Shown: positions 41,649 through 49,793 of the stretch, one piece after another | Numbering within the stretch: position 1 is the first letter of the stretch | Layout of the letters: each line of letters opens with the position of its first letter | DNA from: Lachnospiraceae bacterium | GTDB taxonomy: Bacteria; Bacillota; Clostridia; Lachnospirales; Lachnospiraceae | Reading direction: 5' to 3' | DNA: 64,000 nucleotides | Assembly: GCA_025758065.1 (NCBI GenBank) | Contig: CP107199.1 | Span: forward strand, 660,001-724,000 | The notes under the pieces: model-generated | Database searches by the model: none | Told to the model about the DNA's origin: nothing | What the model saw: the letters and a program-made list of their open reading frames with translations, nothing else | Program-made: the position numbers and the translations under genes

Positions 41649-42926
41649 TTACTCTCTGACGATAACAGATACGCCATCCGGGATAACAGTTACCTTGTAG
41701 TCTTCCTTCTTAACAATAGCTTTTGCCTTTTCCAAAGCTTCTTCCATGCTGTGTGCAGGAACCATGTGCAGATCTTCTACTAACTGGTCATCGCAGGAAG
41801 ATACAAATACTACAGTTGCCTTTAACAGCAGTCTTGCAAAGATCTGGGACTGCCACTGGTCGATAATAGTCTCTTCCGGCTTTCTGTCAAGGAAGGTCTT
41901 CATCATACGGTTCAGATCCTTCTCATCGCGGAAGGTTTCATGGAAGTATTTTCCGCCGTGTCCATCAGCTGCCTTGGAAAGCATGATGATAACGCCGCCT
42001 TCTTTTACAGTTGCCTCAGCTGCAGTCATACCCTTTACAGACTGATAAATGTTCTGGTCCAGAGGATATCCGCCGTTGGTAGAGATAACGATATCTGCCG
42101 GAATTGCATCTACCTGGCACTTGGAAGCTAAGAACTCACGTCCAACTCTGTGAGCCAGATCACAGTCACCGGCTACTGCAAAAATAGGATCATGTGCTGC
42201 ATCAATAACTACATTTACGATGAAATCCAGTCTTGCTGCTCTTGCTGCATACAGCATATCATTGTGGATCGGGTTTCCTTCAACAACACCGGTACGTGCA
42301 TGAGGATCATTAATAAATCCGGAGTTGTGGTTGTACATAACAGTCTCGCGGCTTGCAACGCCTGGAAGAATACTCTTTCTGCCGCCGGAGAAGCCTGCGA
42401 AGAAGTGTGGCTCAATAAAGCCTTCTGCTACTAACAGGTCTGCTTCTGCTGCCAGACGGTTAATGATCAGATTGCCGCCAGATGGAAGCTTGCCAAGGTA
42501 TACCAGGTTGTCCTTGTCATCGCAGTCATGAACTATGATCTTCTCATTTGCCATGATCTCAGGACCAAATTTTGCTGCCAGCTCTTCTTTGGTAGTTGTT
42601 CTGTGAAGACCGGTTGAAATAAGAATGGTAATATCAGCATCAGGATTGCCCTTACGGATCTCAGCTAAGATCAGAGGCATCATGATGTGGCTTGGAACAG
42701 GTCTTGTATGGTCAGAAGAAATAACAACTACCTTCTTCTTTCCAACTGCCATATCGCACAGTCTTGGAGTTCCAATGGGATGCTCCAAAGCATCCTGAAC
42801 CAGCTCTGCCCCGCTCTTTGGCGCCTTGTAGCTGTGAAGTTCAGATAACAGCACACCTGCCAGATGCTCATCCTCGATCTTTGCTGTTAATTTTTCTTTT
42901 CCATAAGGTAATAAAAATTCTTTCAT
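41649..42926 (-). CDS. larA: Nickel-pincer-dependent LarA-family racemase/epimerase
   Basis: 425 residues, the length of lactate racemase LarA. Using L. plantarum numbering, which coincides here, H108 (TGLHR) and H174 (EPHFF) are the catalytic bases, K184 (GGRKS) covalently holds the cofactor and H200 (YNHN) ligates nickel. D72 and R75 (SDHTRP), Y294, Q295 and K298 (IYQSVKG) are also present, so the enzyme should be active on an alpha-hydroxy acid. The operon encodes an acid-sugar kinase, glycerate kinase, permease and PdxA2 instead of lactate genes. A C2 epimerase for a tetronate, or a glycerate racemase, is therefore more likely than lactate racemase. The cofactor genes larB-C-E are 13 kb away. 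AGGAGG precedes the ATG. Confidence 0.88.
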   Translation of the reverse strand: MKEFLLPYGKEKLTAKIEDEHLAGVLLSELHSYKAPKSGAELVQDALEHPIGTPRLCDMAVGKKKVVVISSDHTRPVPSHIMMPLILAEIRKGNPDADITILISTGLHRTTTKEELAAKFGPEIMANEKIIVHDCDDKDNLVYLGKLPSGGNLIINRLAAEADLLVAEGFIEPHFFAGFSGGRKSILPGVASRETVMYNHNSGFINDPHARTGVVEGNPIHNDMLYAARAARLDFIVNVVIDAAHDPIFAVAGDCDLAHRVGREFLASKCQVDAIPADIVISTNGGYPLDQNIYQSVKGMTAAEATVKEGGVIIMLSKAADGHGGKYFHETFRDEKDLNRMMKTFLDRKPEETIIDQWQSQIFARLLLKATVVFVSSCDDQLVEDLHMVPAHSMEEALEKAKAIVKKEDYKVTVIPDGVSVIVRE

Positions 42927-43231
42927 CTCTGCTTCCTCCTGTTTTAAATGAATGATTAAATCGTTAAGTTTTACGTTTTTTATTGCTTTATATGTTATGA
43001 TACCAGGGTCAAAAGGTCATAAATCCGATGCAAGCTTGCTTGCAGGAGGATTTTTGAACTTGGGACCCGCCAAAAACATGAGTAAGAAGCCATTTTTTGA
43101 AGAAAAATGAGCGGATTACGAATGTTTTTAGAATTGCGGGAGTGCAAAGCACGTAGCAATTCGGTATCAGAGGGGTCAAAATACCTTTTGACCCCAACAT
43201 CATGTTATATAAGGGTCATGATTTGATCATT
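42927..43231. other. Intergenic region between the DUF1537 kinase and larA
   Basis: 305 bases, mostly the structured repeat at 43006-43195. Bases 42940-43000 are AT-rich. The short minus-strand frame at 43009-43203 lies wholly in the repeat and has no ribosome binding site; it is not called a gene. Confidence 0.7.
43006..43195. repeat. Palindromic intergenic repeat, about 190 bp
   Basis: The outer arms GGGTCAAAAGGT (43006-43017) and ACCTTTTGACCCC (43183-43195) are complementary. The right part is also a perfect 10-bp hairpin, GGGGTCAAAA-TACC-TTTTGACCCC (43172-43195). GCAAGCTTGCTTGC (43029-43042) also occurs in the MITE-like copy at 48602. It looks like a dispersed non-coding element and could end or process the kinase mRNA. 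Confidence 0.65.
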
Positions 43232-44461
43232 TTATGCTTCTTTGATCTTGCGCAATGCAAATGCAGCTGCATCATCAGCTCCAAAAGCGCCTGCCTTTGT
43301 TACCAGCTTCATTCCTTCGTACTTTCCGCCCTTTACCTGCACTAATGGGATACCTACGCGGATCTCAGAAAGGATCTGGGAACCGTCTGCTTCGATGTTC
43401 ATCAGCGTTCCAAGGGCTGTATCACCACCTGTAAGGAATACACCGGAAACCTTTACCTGTTCCAGGATCTCCATTGCCAGACGACCAACTATGGAACGTA
43501 CCTTATCACCAGTCTCTACAGGGCCAAGTCCTAACGCCTCACCAGCTTCAAAGGAAAGCTCCAGTTCGCTTCTGTCATAGGCTGTATTGGTAAGAAGAAT
43601 GGTATCTTTACCTGCCTTTAAAGAATCTACCACTTCCTTCAGGTAACACTCTGTATCCTCTTTTCCGGACAGAATATCATGCATAGGAAGCTTTACCATT
43701 TTAATCCCGGCTTCTTCGCAGTATTTCATCTGCCGGTTAGTCACGGTGCTTACACTTGCAACCACTCCCAGCGCCGGAAGAGACGGCCGTTCCAGTTCCA
43801 TCAGATTATCAGCCAGTCCTGCTGTGCCGATATAAAGCACCTTTTTTCCTGTTTTTGCAACTGCCTTTAAAACTTTCTTTAAATCATCATTGCAATCTGC
43901 ATCGCATACATAAATGCGGCCTTCTGTAAAATCAAGATCATCGCTTCTCACATCCGGGAGTCTTTTTAAAATGACCTTTTCTTCATAATATCTTCCCAGC
44001 ATCCTTACCAGATCATCTTCTACTACCGGGTTCTTAGGATCGCTGGCAAGCTCCGTGCGGCAGATCTCTACGCCGTTTAAACACTGCACCCCGTCTACAG
44101 TCGTTCTCTTTAAATCCGGAAGAGCCGGTGCAAAGATCATTAATTCCGGTTTGAAATGTTCATCTACTGCCTTGATTTCTGCTGCAATATTTCCTCTCAT
44201 GGTGGAATCAACTTTTTTGATCACATAGCGGAAGCTGCCAAAATCCACATCTTCCAGTGCATGGGACACTATCTCATATGCATGATCAGGATGAACCGTT
44301 CTGGACTCTGTATCAATGACAATAGATCTGTCTGCACCCATCGGCTTTCCGCAAAACAGCACTTCTGTTGGAAAACCTCTTCTGCGCAGCTGGACGCCGG
44401 TATCATTAGCTCCGGTAAAATCATCTGCAATGATCAGGTATCTTTCTTCCAACCATTTCAC
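43232..44461 (-). CDS. DUF1537 four-carbon acid-sugar kinase family protein
   Basis: 409 residues. The N-terminal sugar-binding part is YLIIADDFTGANDTGVQLRRRGF, and KKVDSTMRGNIAAEI and FAPALPDLKRTTVDG follow. The C-terminal nucleotide-binding part has VFLTGGDTALGTLM and TKAGAFGADDAAAFAL. DUF1537 kinases phosphorylate D-threonate or D-erythronate (DtnK, DenK) or 3-oxo-tetronates (OtnK) at O4. Pairing with PdxA2 points to the DtnK route (D-threonate to 4-phospho-D-threonate to DHAP). The start codon is GTG with AAAGGCG upstream. First gene of the operon. Confidence 0.9.
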   Translation of the reverse strand: MKWLEERYLIIADDFTGANDTGVQLRRRGFPTEVLFCGKPMGADRSIVIDTESRTVHPDHAYEIVSHALEDVDFGSFRYVIKKVDSTMRGNIAAEIKAVDEHFKPELMIFAPALPDLKRTTVDGVQCLNGVEICRTELASDPKNPVVEDDLVRMLGRYYEEKVILKRLPDVRSDDLDFTEGRIYVCDADCNDDLKKVLKAVAKTGKKVLYIGTAGLADNLMELERPSLPALGVVASVSTVTNRQMKYCEEAGIKMVKLPMHDILSGKEDTECYLKEVVDSLKAGKDTILLTNTAYDRSELELSFEAGEALGLGPVETGDKVRSIVGRLAMEILEQVKVSGVFLTGGDTALGTLMNIEADGSQILSEIRVGIPLVQVKGGKYEGMKLVTKAGAFGADDAAAFALRKIKEA

Positions 44462-44540
44462 CGCCTTTCTAATTGTTCATTTTTGAAACACTTTTGTGAG
44501 AGTTCATATTTTTTTTAGATTTATTTCTCGTTCGTTTTAT

Positions 44541-44570
44541 ATTCTACACGGTTTTGTCTTTCTATTTCAA
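44541..44570 (-). promoter_or_regulatory. Promoter of the hydroxy-acid operon
   Basis: TTGAAA (44565-44570), 18-base spacer, TAGAAT (44541-44546) on the minus strand, giving a leader of about 73 bases. This is a sigma-70-like promoter; no -24/-12 sigma-54 site was found in the gap. Confidence 0.5.
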
Positions 44571-44581
44571 TGAATTTGTTG

Positions 44582-44616
44582 TATAATATGTTTAAATTTG
44601 TAACATTTATAAATGT
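44582..44616 (+). promoter_or_regulatory. Promoter -10 and palindromic operator of the PrpR-like regulator
   Basis: TATAAT (44582-44587) lies 42 bases before the ATG, with no strong -35. A perfect 14-bp palindrome ACATTTATAAATGT (44603-44616) follows the likely start point and could be an autoregulatory site. Confidence 0.45.
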
Positions 44617-44628
44617 GAGGTGCCCTAA

Positions 44629-46449
44629 ATGATAAAAAAAATCCGTATACTGGGAATTGCCCCCTATAAAGGACTTGCTACTCTTATGAAACAATGTGCC
44701 CTGCAGTACCCTGAGATTGAGTTTACCGCCTATGCAGGAAGCATGGAACAGGGACTTGCCCTTGCAAAACGCTACAGCGAACATTATGACGTTATCATCT
44801 CCCGTGCAAACACAGCCAAGATGATCTCCCAGTCTGTACATATCCCGGTCATCGATATTGGTATTGGCTATTATGATGTACTGCGCTGTATTAAAATGGC
44901 CCAGAATACCGGGACCAAATTTGCCCTTTTAGGCTTCCAGTCCCTGACTGTCATCGCAAAAAACCTCTGCGATCTTCTCCAGATCCATGTAGATATTTTC
45001 TCCTTCTCCGTAGATAACTGGAAAGGCTCCGGCGATCTTCTGGACCGTATGAAGGAACAGGGCTATAAAACTGTAGTCTGCGATATGATCCCTTATGACC
45101 ATGCAAAAATGATCGGACTTACACCTATCCTTCTTACTTCCAGTGCAGAAAGTGTAAAACAGGCCATTGAAAATGCTATTGGCACCTGGCAGCAGTACCA
45201 GAAGCTGTGCAATTCCAATGCCATGATGCAGTCCCTGATCCGCAGCAGCTCCAACCAGTATCTGATCCTGGATCTGGAAGGCCGTTGCCATTATTCCACA
45301 GTCAATGATGAAAAAGAGGAGGAATTTATCCAGAGCCTGCAAAAAGAGCTTGGAAAATGCCGCACTTCCTCCAGGCGTTCTTTCTTTATCACACTGGGAA
45401 ACCAGCTGTATTCCGTCCGCTCCAGCCTGGCTGAGGAAGGGGATTTCCCTTATATCATCTTCCGCATCATGTTATCCAAGATTCCTTTAAGCCACTCTAA
45501 ATACGGCATTACCATTATGGATAAAGAACAGGCATTACAAAGCTTTATTGAAAGCTTTTACAGCAATACAGAACTATCCCGCAGTGCTGCCGCTGCCATG
45601 GATCAGTCAGGTTCTTCTTCAGTCCCTCTTATGATCACCGGAGAGATCGGTACAGGCAAAGACCGTGTAGCTTATCTCCACTATGCAAAGAGCCAGTTTA
45701 ATGATGAACCGCTTTACGTTGTAAACTGTTCCATGTTAAATGATAAAACCTGGAATTTTCTGATCAATCATTACAACTCTCCTTTTACAGACAACGGAAA
45801 TACCATTTACATCTCCAATCTGGGCGTTTTGTCCCATCAGCGGCAGAAACAGCTGTTATCCATCATACTGGACACCAACCTGCACATCCGCAACCGTCTG
45901 ATCTTTTCCTGTACCCAGGCAAAGGACGGTCATATGCCCCATGCTGCATTGGAGTATACCAATATGCTGGGGTGTGTGCCTCTTCCTATCAAGCCTTTAC
46001 GGGAGCAGAAAAATGACATTGTTCCTTCAGCCGCCCTTTATATTGATACATTGAACCAGAATCTGGGCCGCCAGGTGGTAGGACTGGAAGACGGGGCCGC
46101 AAAGCTTCTTATAGAATATGACTATCCATGTAACCGCACCCAGTTTAAACGTATATTAAAAAAAGCAGTACTGGAAACCAGCACTGCCTATATATCCCGT
46201 GATACAATTGAAAAAATATTAAAAGAAGAGTCCGCCTTTTTCCCGGATGACCATGAAGCGCATATGATAACACATTCCAAAGCGCTTCCTGAAAAAGAAG
46301 ACTTTTCCCTAAACTTAGAACAGCCTCTTGACCGCATCAATCAGGACATTGTCCAGCATATTTTAAACAGCTGCAATGGAAACCAGACAGCTGCAGCAAA
46401 GAAGCTGGGGATCAGCCGTACCACTTTATGGCGCTATATCAACCGGTGA
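44629..46449 (+). CDS. PrpR-N domain regulator with degenerate AAA+ domain and Fis HTH
   Basis: 606 residues. Residues 1-190 match the PrpR N-terminal sensory domain (YDVIISRANTAKMISQSVHIPVIDIG). A PAS-like middle region follows, then an AAA+ segment (about 330-520) with Walker A GEIGTGKD and VNCSMLND. The GAFTGA loop that contacts sigma-54 is missing, and the Walker B position reads NTIYISNLG with no acidic pair. The C-terminal Fis-type helix-turn-helix is GNQTAAAKKLGISRTTLWRYI. It therefore looks like a sigma-54 activator that has lost that role and works as an ordinary regulator. It is divergent from the hydroxy-acid operon, which it probably controls. Confidence 0.85.
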   Translation: MIKKIRILGIAPYKGLATLMKQCALQYPEIEFTAYAGSMEQGLALAKRYSEHYDVIISRANTAKMISQSVHIPVIDIGIGYYDVLRCIKMAQNTGTKFALLGFQSLTVIAKNLCDLLQIHVDIFSFSVDNWKGSGDLLDRMKEQGYKTVVCDMIPYDHAKMIGLTPILLTSSAESVKQAIENAIGTWQQYQKLCNSNAMMQSLIRSSSNQYLILDLEGRCHYSTVNDEKEEEFIQSLQKELGKCRTSSRRSFFITLGNQLYSVRSSLAEEGDFPYIIFRIMLSKIPLSHSKYGITIMDKEQALQSFIESFYSNTELSRSAAAAMDQSGSSSVPLMITGEIGTGKDRVAYLHYAKSQFNDEPLYVVNCSMLNDKTWNFLINHYNSPFTDNGNTIYISNLGVLSHQRQKQLLSIILDTNLHIRNRLIFSCTQAKDGHMPHAALEYTNMLGCVPLPIKPLREQKNDIVPSAALYIDTLNQNLGRQVVGLEDGAAKLLIEYDYPCNRTQFKRILKKAVLETSTAYISRDTIEKILKEESAFFPDDHEAHMITHSKALPEKEDFSLNLEQPLDRINQDIVQHILNSCNGNQTAAAKKLGISRTTLWRYINR

Positions 46450-46648
46450 TCCCATCTTTTTTCTTTAACCCTTTTGTATTCTTCTCCACCAGTCTGCGGG
46501 CTACCATGATCTGGTGCCCGCAGCCGGTGCATTTTAAGCGAAAATCCGCTCCTACTCTTAAGATCTCCCACTCACTGCTTCCACACGGGTGGGGCTTTTT
46601 TAATTTTACGATATCTCCTACTTCATAGTTTAAACGTTCTTCAGGCAT
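46439..46648 (-). CDS. DUF951 domain-containing protein
   Basis: 69 residues: YEVGDIVKLKKPHPCGSSEWEILRVGADFRLKC, then GCGHQIMVARRLVEKNTKGL, a small beta-rich protein with two Cys pairs that may bind zinc. DUF951 is common next to chromosome-partition or rpsF genes in Firmicutes; the function is unknown. GGAG precedes the ATG. Its 3' end overlaps the convergent regulator by 11 bases. Confidence 0.92.
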   Translation of the reverse strand: MPEERLNYEVGDIVKLKKPHPCGSSEWEILRVGADFRLKCTGCGHQIMVARRLVEKNTKGLKKKDGITG

Positions 46649-46681
46649 ATTCTTTTTCTCCTGTCTGTACCAAAATATCTA

Positions 46682-47404
46682 TTATTCCACAACTGCTCCC
46701 AGCACCTTTCCGATGCTGTCAGAGATCACCAGATCTGCCTGGGAATCTCTGGAAGTTACGCTTTTATTGATCAGAACCAGTTTACTGCCTCTGTAATAGT
46801 CAATAAGACCTGCTGCCGGATAAACTACAAGGGAAGTGCCGCCAATGATCAGCATGTCTGCATTGCGGATATAGTCAATAGATTTCCGGATCGTACGGTC
46901 ATCCAGTCCTTCTTCATAAAGGACTACATCCGGTTTGATGCGGCCGCCACAAGAGCAGGTGGGAACGCCTTCACTGTTTCTTACATAGTCCAGATCATAA
47001 AACTGGCCGCAGCGGGTGCAGTAATTTCTGTGTACAGAACCATGAAGCTCCAGCACTTCTTTGCTTCCTGCCATCTGGTGAAGACCGTCAATGTTCTGGG
47101 TAATCACAGCCTTTAATTTTCCTTCCTGTTCCAGTTTTGCAAGAGCTTTATGGGCTGCATTCGGTTTTGCATCAGGAAACAGCATGCGGTCTTTATAGAA
47201 GCGGTAAAATTCTTCCGGATTCTGTATGTAAAAGCTGTGGCTGATGATCCGTTCCGGCGGATATTTATATTTCTGGTTATACAGCCCGTCTACACTGCGA
47301 AAATCCGGTATGCCGCTTTCCGTGGAGACACCAGCTCCGCCAAAGAATACAATGTTGTCGCTTTCATTGATCCAGTCTTTTAACTGCTGCCATTTTTCAT
47401 CCAT
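46682..47404 (-). CDS. cobB: Sir2-family NAD-dependent protein deacylase
   Basis: 240 residues. The NAD-binding motif GAGVSTESGIPDFRS, the catalytic His in ITQNIDGLHQMAG and VLELHGSVHRNYC, and the zinc site CTRCGQF with CSCGG are all present. IGGTSLVVYPAAGLIDYY is the C-terminal NAD contact. The length of 240 and intact motifs suggest active deacetylation, for example of acetyl-CoA synthetase. AGGAGG precedes the ATG. A GATTCCGAGAGTACAT copy lies about 30 bases upstream. Confidence 0.95.
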   Translation of the reverse strand: MDEKWQQLKDWINESDNIVFFGGAGVSTESGIPDFRSVDGLYNQKYKYPPERIISHSFYIQNPEEFYRFYKDRMLFPDAKPNAAHKALAKLEQEGKLKAVITQNIDGLHQMAGSKEVLELHGSVHRNYCTRCGQFYDLDYVRNSEGVPTCSCGGRIKPDVVLYEEGLDDRTIRKSIDYIRNADMLIIGGTSLVVYPAAGLIDYYRGSKLVLINKSVTSRDSQADLVISDSIGKVLGAVVE

Positions 47405-47470
47405 ATGCGTTTCCTCCTATAAAATGTAATGTACTCTCGGAATCTTTTTGTACTTGATTTTGCGAGAAAT

Positions 47471-48559
47471 TTACACTACTTCATCCAGAAATACTCCTCG
47501 CAACGTCCTCACATACTCTGTCCAGAACGGTGGTGCAACACCTGATATCTCTTCTAAGGGCCTATACCCAAAGATCCACTGTGCAAGCTCATCAATGTTG
47601 ATCTCCAACACCTCACTTGAAGACAAAATCGCCTGTTCGCTGCCTTCTGCTTCTGTCTGCAGCCCCAGTCCAATCATCCGCTCCAGTGTACCTCCATTTT
47701 TTTCCAGTTTCCACAGCCAGCGGCCTTCATTTTCCGGTATAATGGGATCCTTTATGGAAAGAACCGCCTGAAATCTGTCTTCCGGCGCATTCTCATTTAA
47801 ACCGATGACCTCCAGTAGTGCTTTTATATCTGTGATCCGGGCCATGATCGCCGGGTGCGTATCTGACGGTTCGATTTCAGATAAGGTGTAATAAAACCGC
47901 TCTTCTCTCTTTCCAAGTCCCCACCAGGCTTCCAATGCATGAAGTTTTCCGTCTTTTTCATACCAGCCGGTCACTTCTCCTGCTTCGCTTTCAAGCTCTT
48001 TTTTAAGAAGCTCCATATAAGCCTTATCTCTTACTGCATAAACTTCATAATGCTTCTCAAGCCAATCATTCATCCAGTGAGCTGCTGTTTCTGCCTTTTT
48101 TGCCAGATCCACAGGGCACTTTTCCAGATCTTTTTCCGGTTCGTCCTCTGGTTTCCACACCGGCTGGTCATAGATAAAGGCAAACTGGAAAGGGCGGTAG
48201 ATCGTCTCTGCGGCAGGCATCAGGAAACAGAAAGGCTTTTTCTCCTGATTTAAATCCCGAAGCATTTTATAAAGGACCTGGCGCATATAGCCTTTATGAC
48301 GCTGGTCTGCAGCCGTGGCCACGCCTACAATATAAGGCAGTTCCCATTTTTTTCCATTTACAGAGATCATATATGGATTTAAATGAGCCATGGTCAAAAG
48401 CTTCCCTTCCTCTCCTTCTATGGCAAGCACTTTACTGCCTGGGAGTTTTTCAGAAAAATAATAATCTGCAAAGCTTTTTGAATCTTCCGGAAATGCTTCT
48501 TCCCATAAGAGTCTGCATTTTCCGTATTCACTTTTATCTAAATATCGTACCACATCCAC
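47471..48559 (-). CDS. Eis-like GNAT N-acetyltransferase
   Basis: 362 residues. The N-terminal GNAT fold includes the acetyl-CoA motif VGVATAADQRHKGYMRQVLYKML, and LMPAAETIYRPFQFAFIYD fits Eis-type proteins, which have two GNAT lobes and a sterol-carrier-like C-terminus (WIFGYRPLEEISG at the end). The frame opens with GTG at 48559 and has a second GTG six bases in; ribosome binding is weak. Substrate unknown. A MITE-like repeat lies just upstream and may carry or have displaced control signals. Confidence 0.82.
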   Translation of the reverse strand: MDVVRYLDKSEYGKCRLLWEEAFPEDSKSFADYYFSEKLPGSKVLAIEGEEGKLLTMAHLNPYMISVNGKKWELPYIVGVATAADQRHKGYMRQVLYKMLRDLNQEKKPFCFLMPAAETIYRPFQFAFIYDQPVWKPEDEPEKDLEKCPVDLAKKAETAAHWMNDWLEKHYEVYAVRDKAYMELLKKELESEAGEVTGWYEKDGKLHALEAWWGLGKREERFYYTLSEIEPSDTHPAIMARITDIKALLEVIGLNENAPEDRFQAVLSIKDPIIPENEGRWLWKLEKNGGTLERMIGLGLQTEAEGSEQAILSSSEVLEINIDELAQWIFGYRPLEEISGVAPPFWTEYVRTLRGVFLDEVV

Positions 48560-48601
48560 CTCTTTCTGCCCAGTACAGCAGCCTTATTGAATGGAATTTA
48601 T

Positions 48602-48756
48602 GTTACAGTTCAGCCATGCGCTGGTTTGAATGAGAAAGTGTGTTGCAAGCTTGCTTGCATAAGCACTTTTTCTTCCAAATCAGCATATGCTTGAACCACC
48701 AAGCTTCTTGTTTTCATGAATATGGAAACAAGAAGATGTAATGACTGAACTGTAAC
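48602..48756. mobile_element. MITE-like repeat, 155 bp, with 8-bp flanking duplication
   Basis: The terminal inverted repeats GTTACAGTTCAGCCAT (48602-48617) and ATGACTGAACTGTAAC (48741-48756) match 15 of 16. Both sides carry GAATTTAT (48594-48601 and 48757-48764), an 8-bp duplication. Inside are smaller inverted sequences (GCAAGCTTGCTTGC; CTTCTTGTTTTC/GAAACAAGAAG). No protein is encoded, so a transposase must act in trans. Confidence 0.8.
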
Positions 48757-48780
48757 GAATTTATCTTAATTTCTGTAAAC

Positions 48781-49695
48781 TCAATATTTCTTCTTAACGG
48801 AGTATTTTCTTGCAAAATCCACCGGATAATAGCTCATCTTCGCTTTGCGCAGTCCCGGCATGCCTACATCATCTTCTCTGTTTACTAACGCCACATTCGG
48901 AAATTCATGGACTAAGAACTGCTGGTTGATGAACTGATACAGGCCATTGATCTCAGGATCCGCCTTTTCAATATGGATCACTGCCATATTTTCCCGCTCA
49001 TTTAAGCTTCCCACTGTAAATGCCTTTAATTCCCCGTCAATATAAACACCGGCCATTGGCACATTAAAGGCAGAGCAGTTTTTTAAAATATCATGGATAC
49101 CGGCTACTTCGTAATCCAGGGAAATCTCATTTTCATAAGACTCTACTTTCTGCTGTCTCCATTTTTCCATAAACTGCCACACTTCCTGACGGTCAGAACA
49201 GCAGATCCTGCGGTATTCATATCTGCCTTCGTAGGTTTTTAAGAAGCCGTTTAAACGGTTTTTCTTCTTGTGGAGCTTCTTTCCTGCCAGTGTACGCATG
49301 GCATTTCCATCGTAAAGATAATCTTTTAAGTCATCTAATTCTGTTACTTCAAACTTTTCCGGATCCAGATCCAGATATTCTACAGCTTCTGCGTCAGCCA
49401 GAGAAATATAGAAAGGTTTATGGAGTACATTGTCAAAATAATCTACCATCTGATAGAAGAAATGCGGAAGATCTTCCTCTTTGCAAAGCGGCATGGCACT
49501 TGAAAGAATGCCATCTTTTTCCATAAGCCATAAAGCAGCCCGGTCTTCGCTGACCGCACATTTTACCTTATAGTAATCTTTCCATAAAAAAGAGTCCAGG
49601 AATACGCTGTCACAGGTCCTATTGGGCCTGAGACCATAAAAAGGGTGCAGCCTGGACATATCTTCAGCCTCTACAGGCTTAAAATTCAAATTCAT
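48781..49695 (-). CDS. DUF2156 / phosphatidylglycerol lysyltransferase-like GNAT-fold protein
   Basis: About 304 residues. MSRLHPFYGLRPNRTCDSVFLDSFLWKDYY opens the family. The C-terminal acyltransferase-like half contains KTYEGRYEYRRICC, a MAGVYIDGELKAFTVGS core and VNREDDVGMPGLRKAKMSYYP. Relatives transfer aminoacyl groups from tRNA to lipids or are uncharacterised; there are no membrane helices here, so an MprF-like role is not supported. The ATG at 49695 has GAGGT six bases upstream, so it is preferred over the frame opening at 49707. Confidence 0.82.
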   Translation of the reverse strand: MNLNFKPVEAEDMSRLHPFYGLRPNRTCDSVFLDSFLWKDYYKVKCAVSEDRAALWLMEKDGILSSAMPLCKEEDLPHFFYQMVDYFDNVLHKPFYISLADAEAVEYLDLDPEKFEVTELDDLKDYLYDGNAMRTLAGKKLHKKKNRLNGFLKTYEGRYEYRRICCSDRQEVWQFMEKWRQQKVESYENEISLDYEVAGIHDILKNCSAFNVPMAGVYIDGELKAFTVGSLNERENMAVIHIEKADPEINGLYQFINQQFLVHEFPNVALVNREDDVGMPGLRKAKMSYYPVDFARKYSVKKKY

Positions 49696-49793
49696 TTCGT
49701 ACCTCATTTCTTTTTTCGTTTGCAGATACTATGATAGCACATATTTCATTTATCTTACATTACTTTTTTTCTTCATAACTCCAGAAAGTCCTT

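Noticed and set aside
43009..43203. 64-codon minus-strand frame between the kinase and larA
   Set aside because: It lies entirely inside a palindromic repeat and lacks a ribosome binding site.
44462..44628. Sigma-54 (-24/-12) promoter expected beside a PrpR-like protein
   Set aside because: No GG-N10-GC element on either strand; sigma-70-like boxes were found instead.
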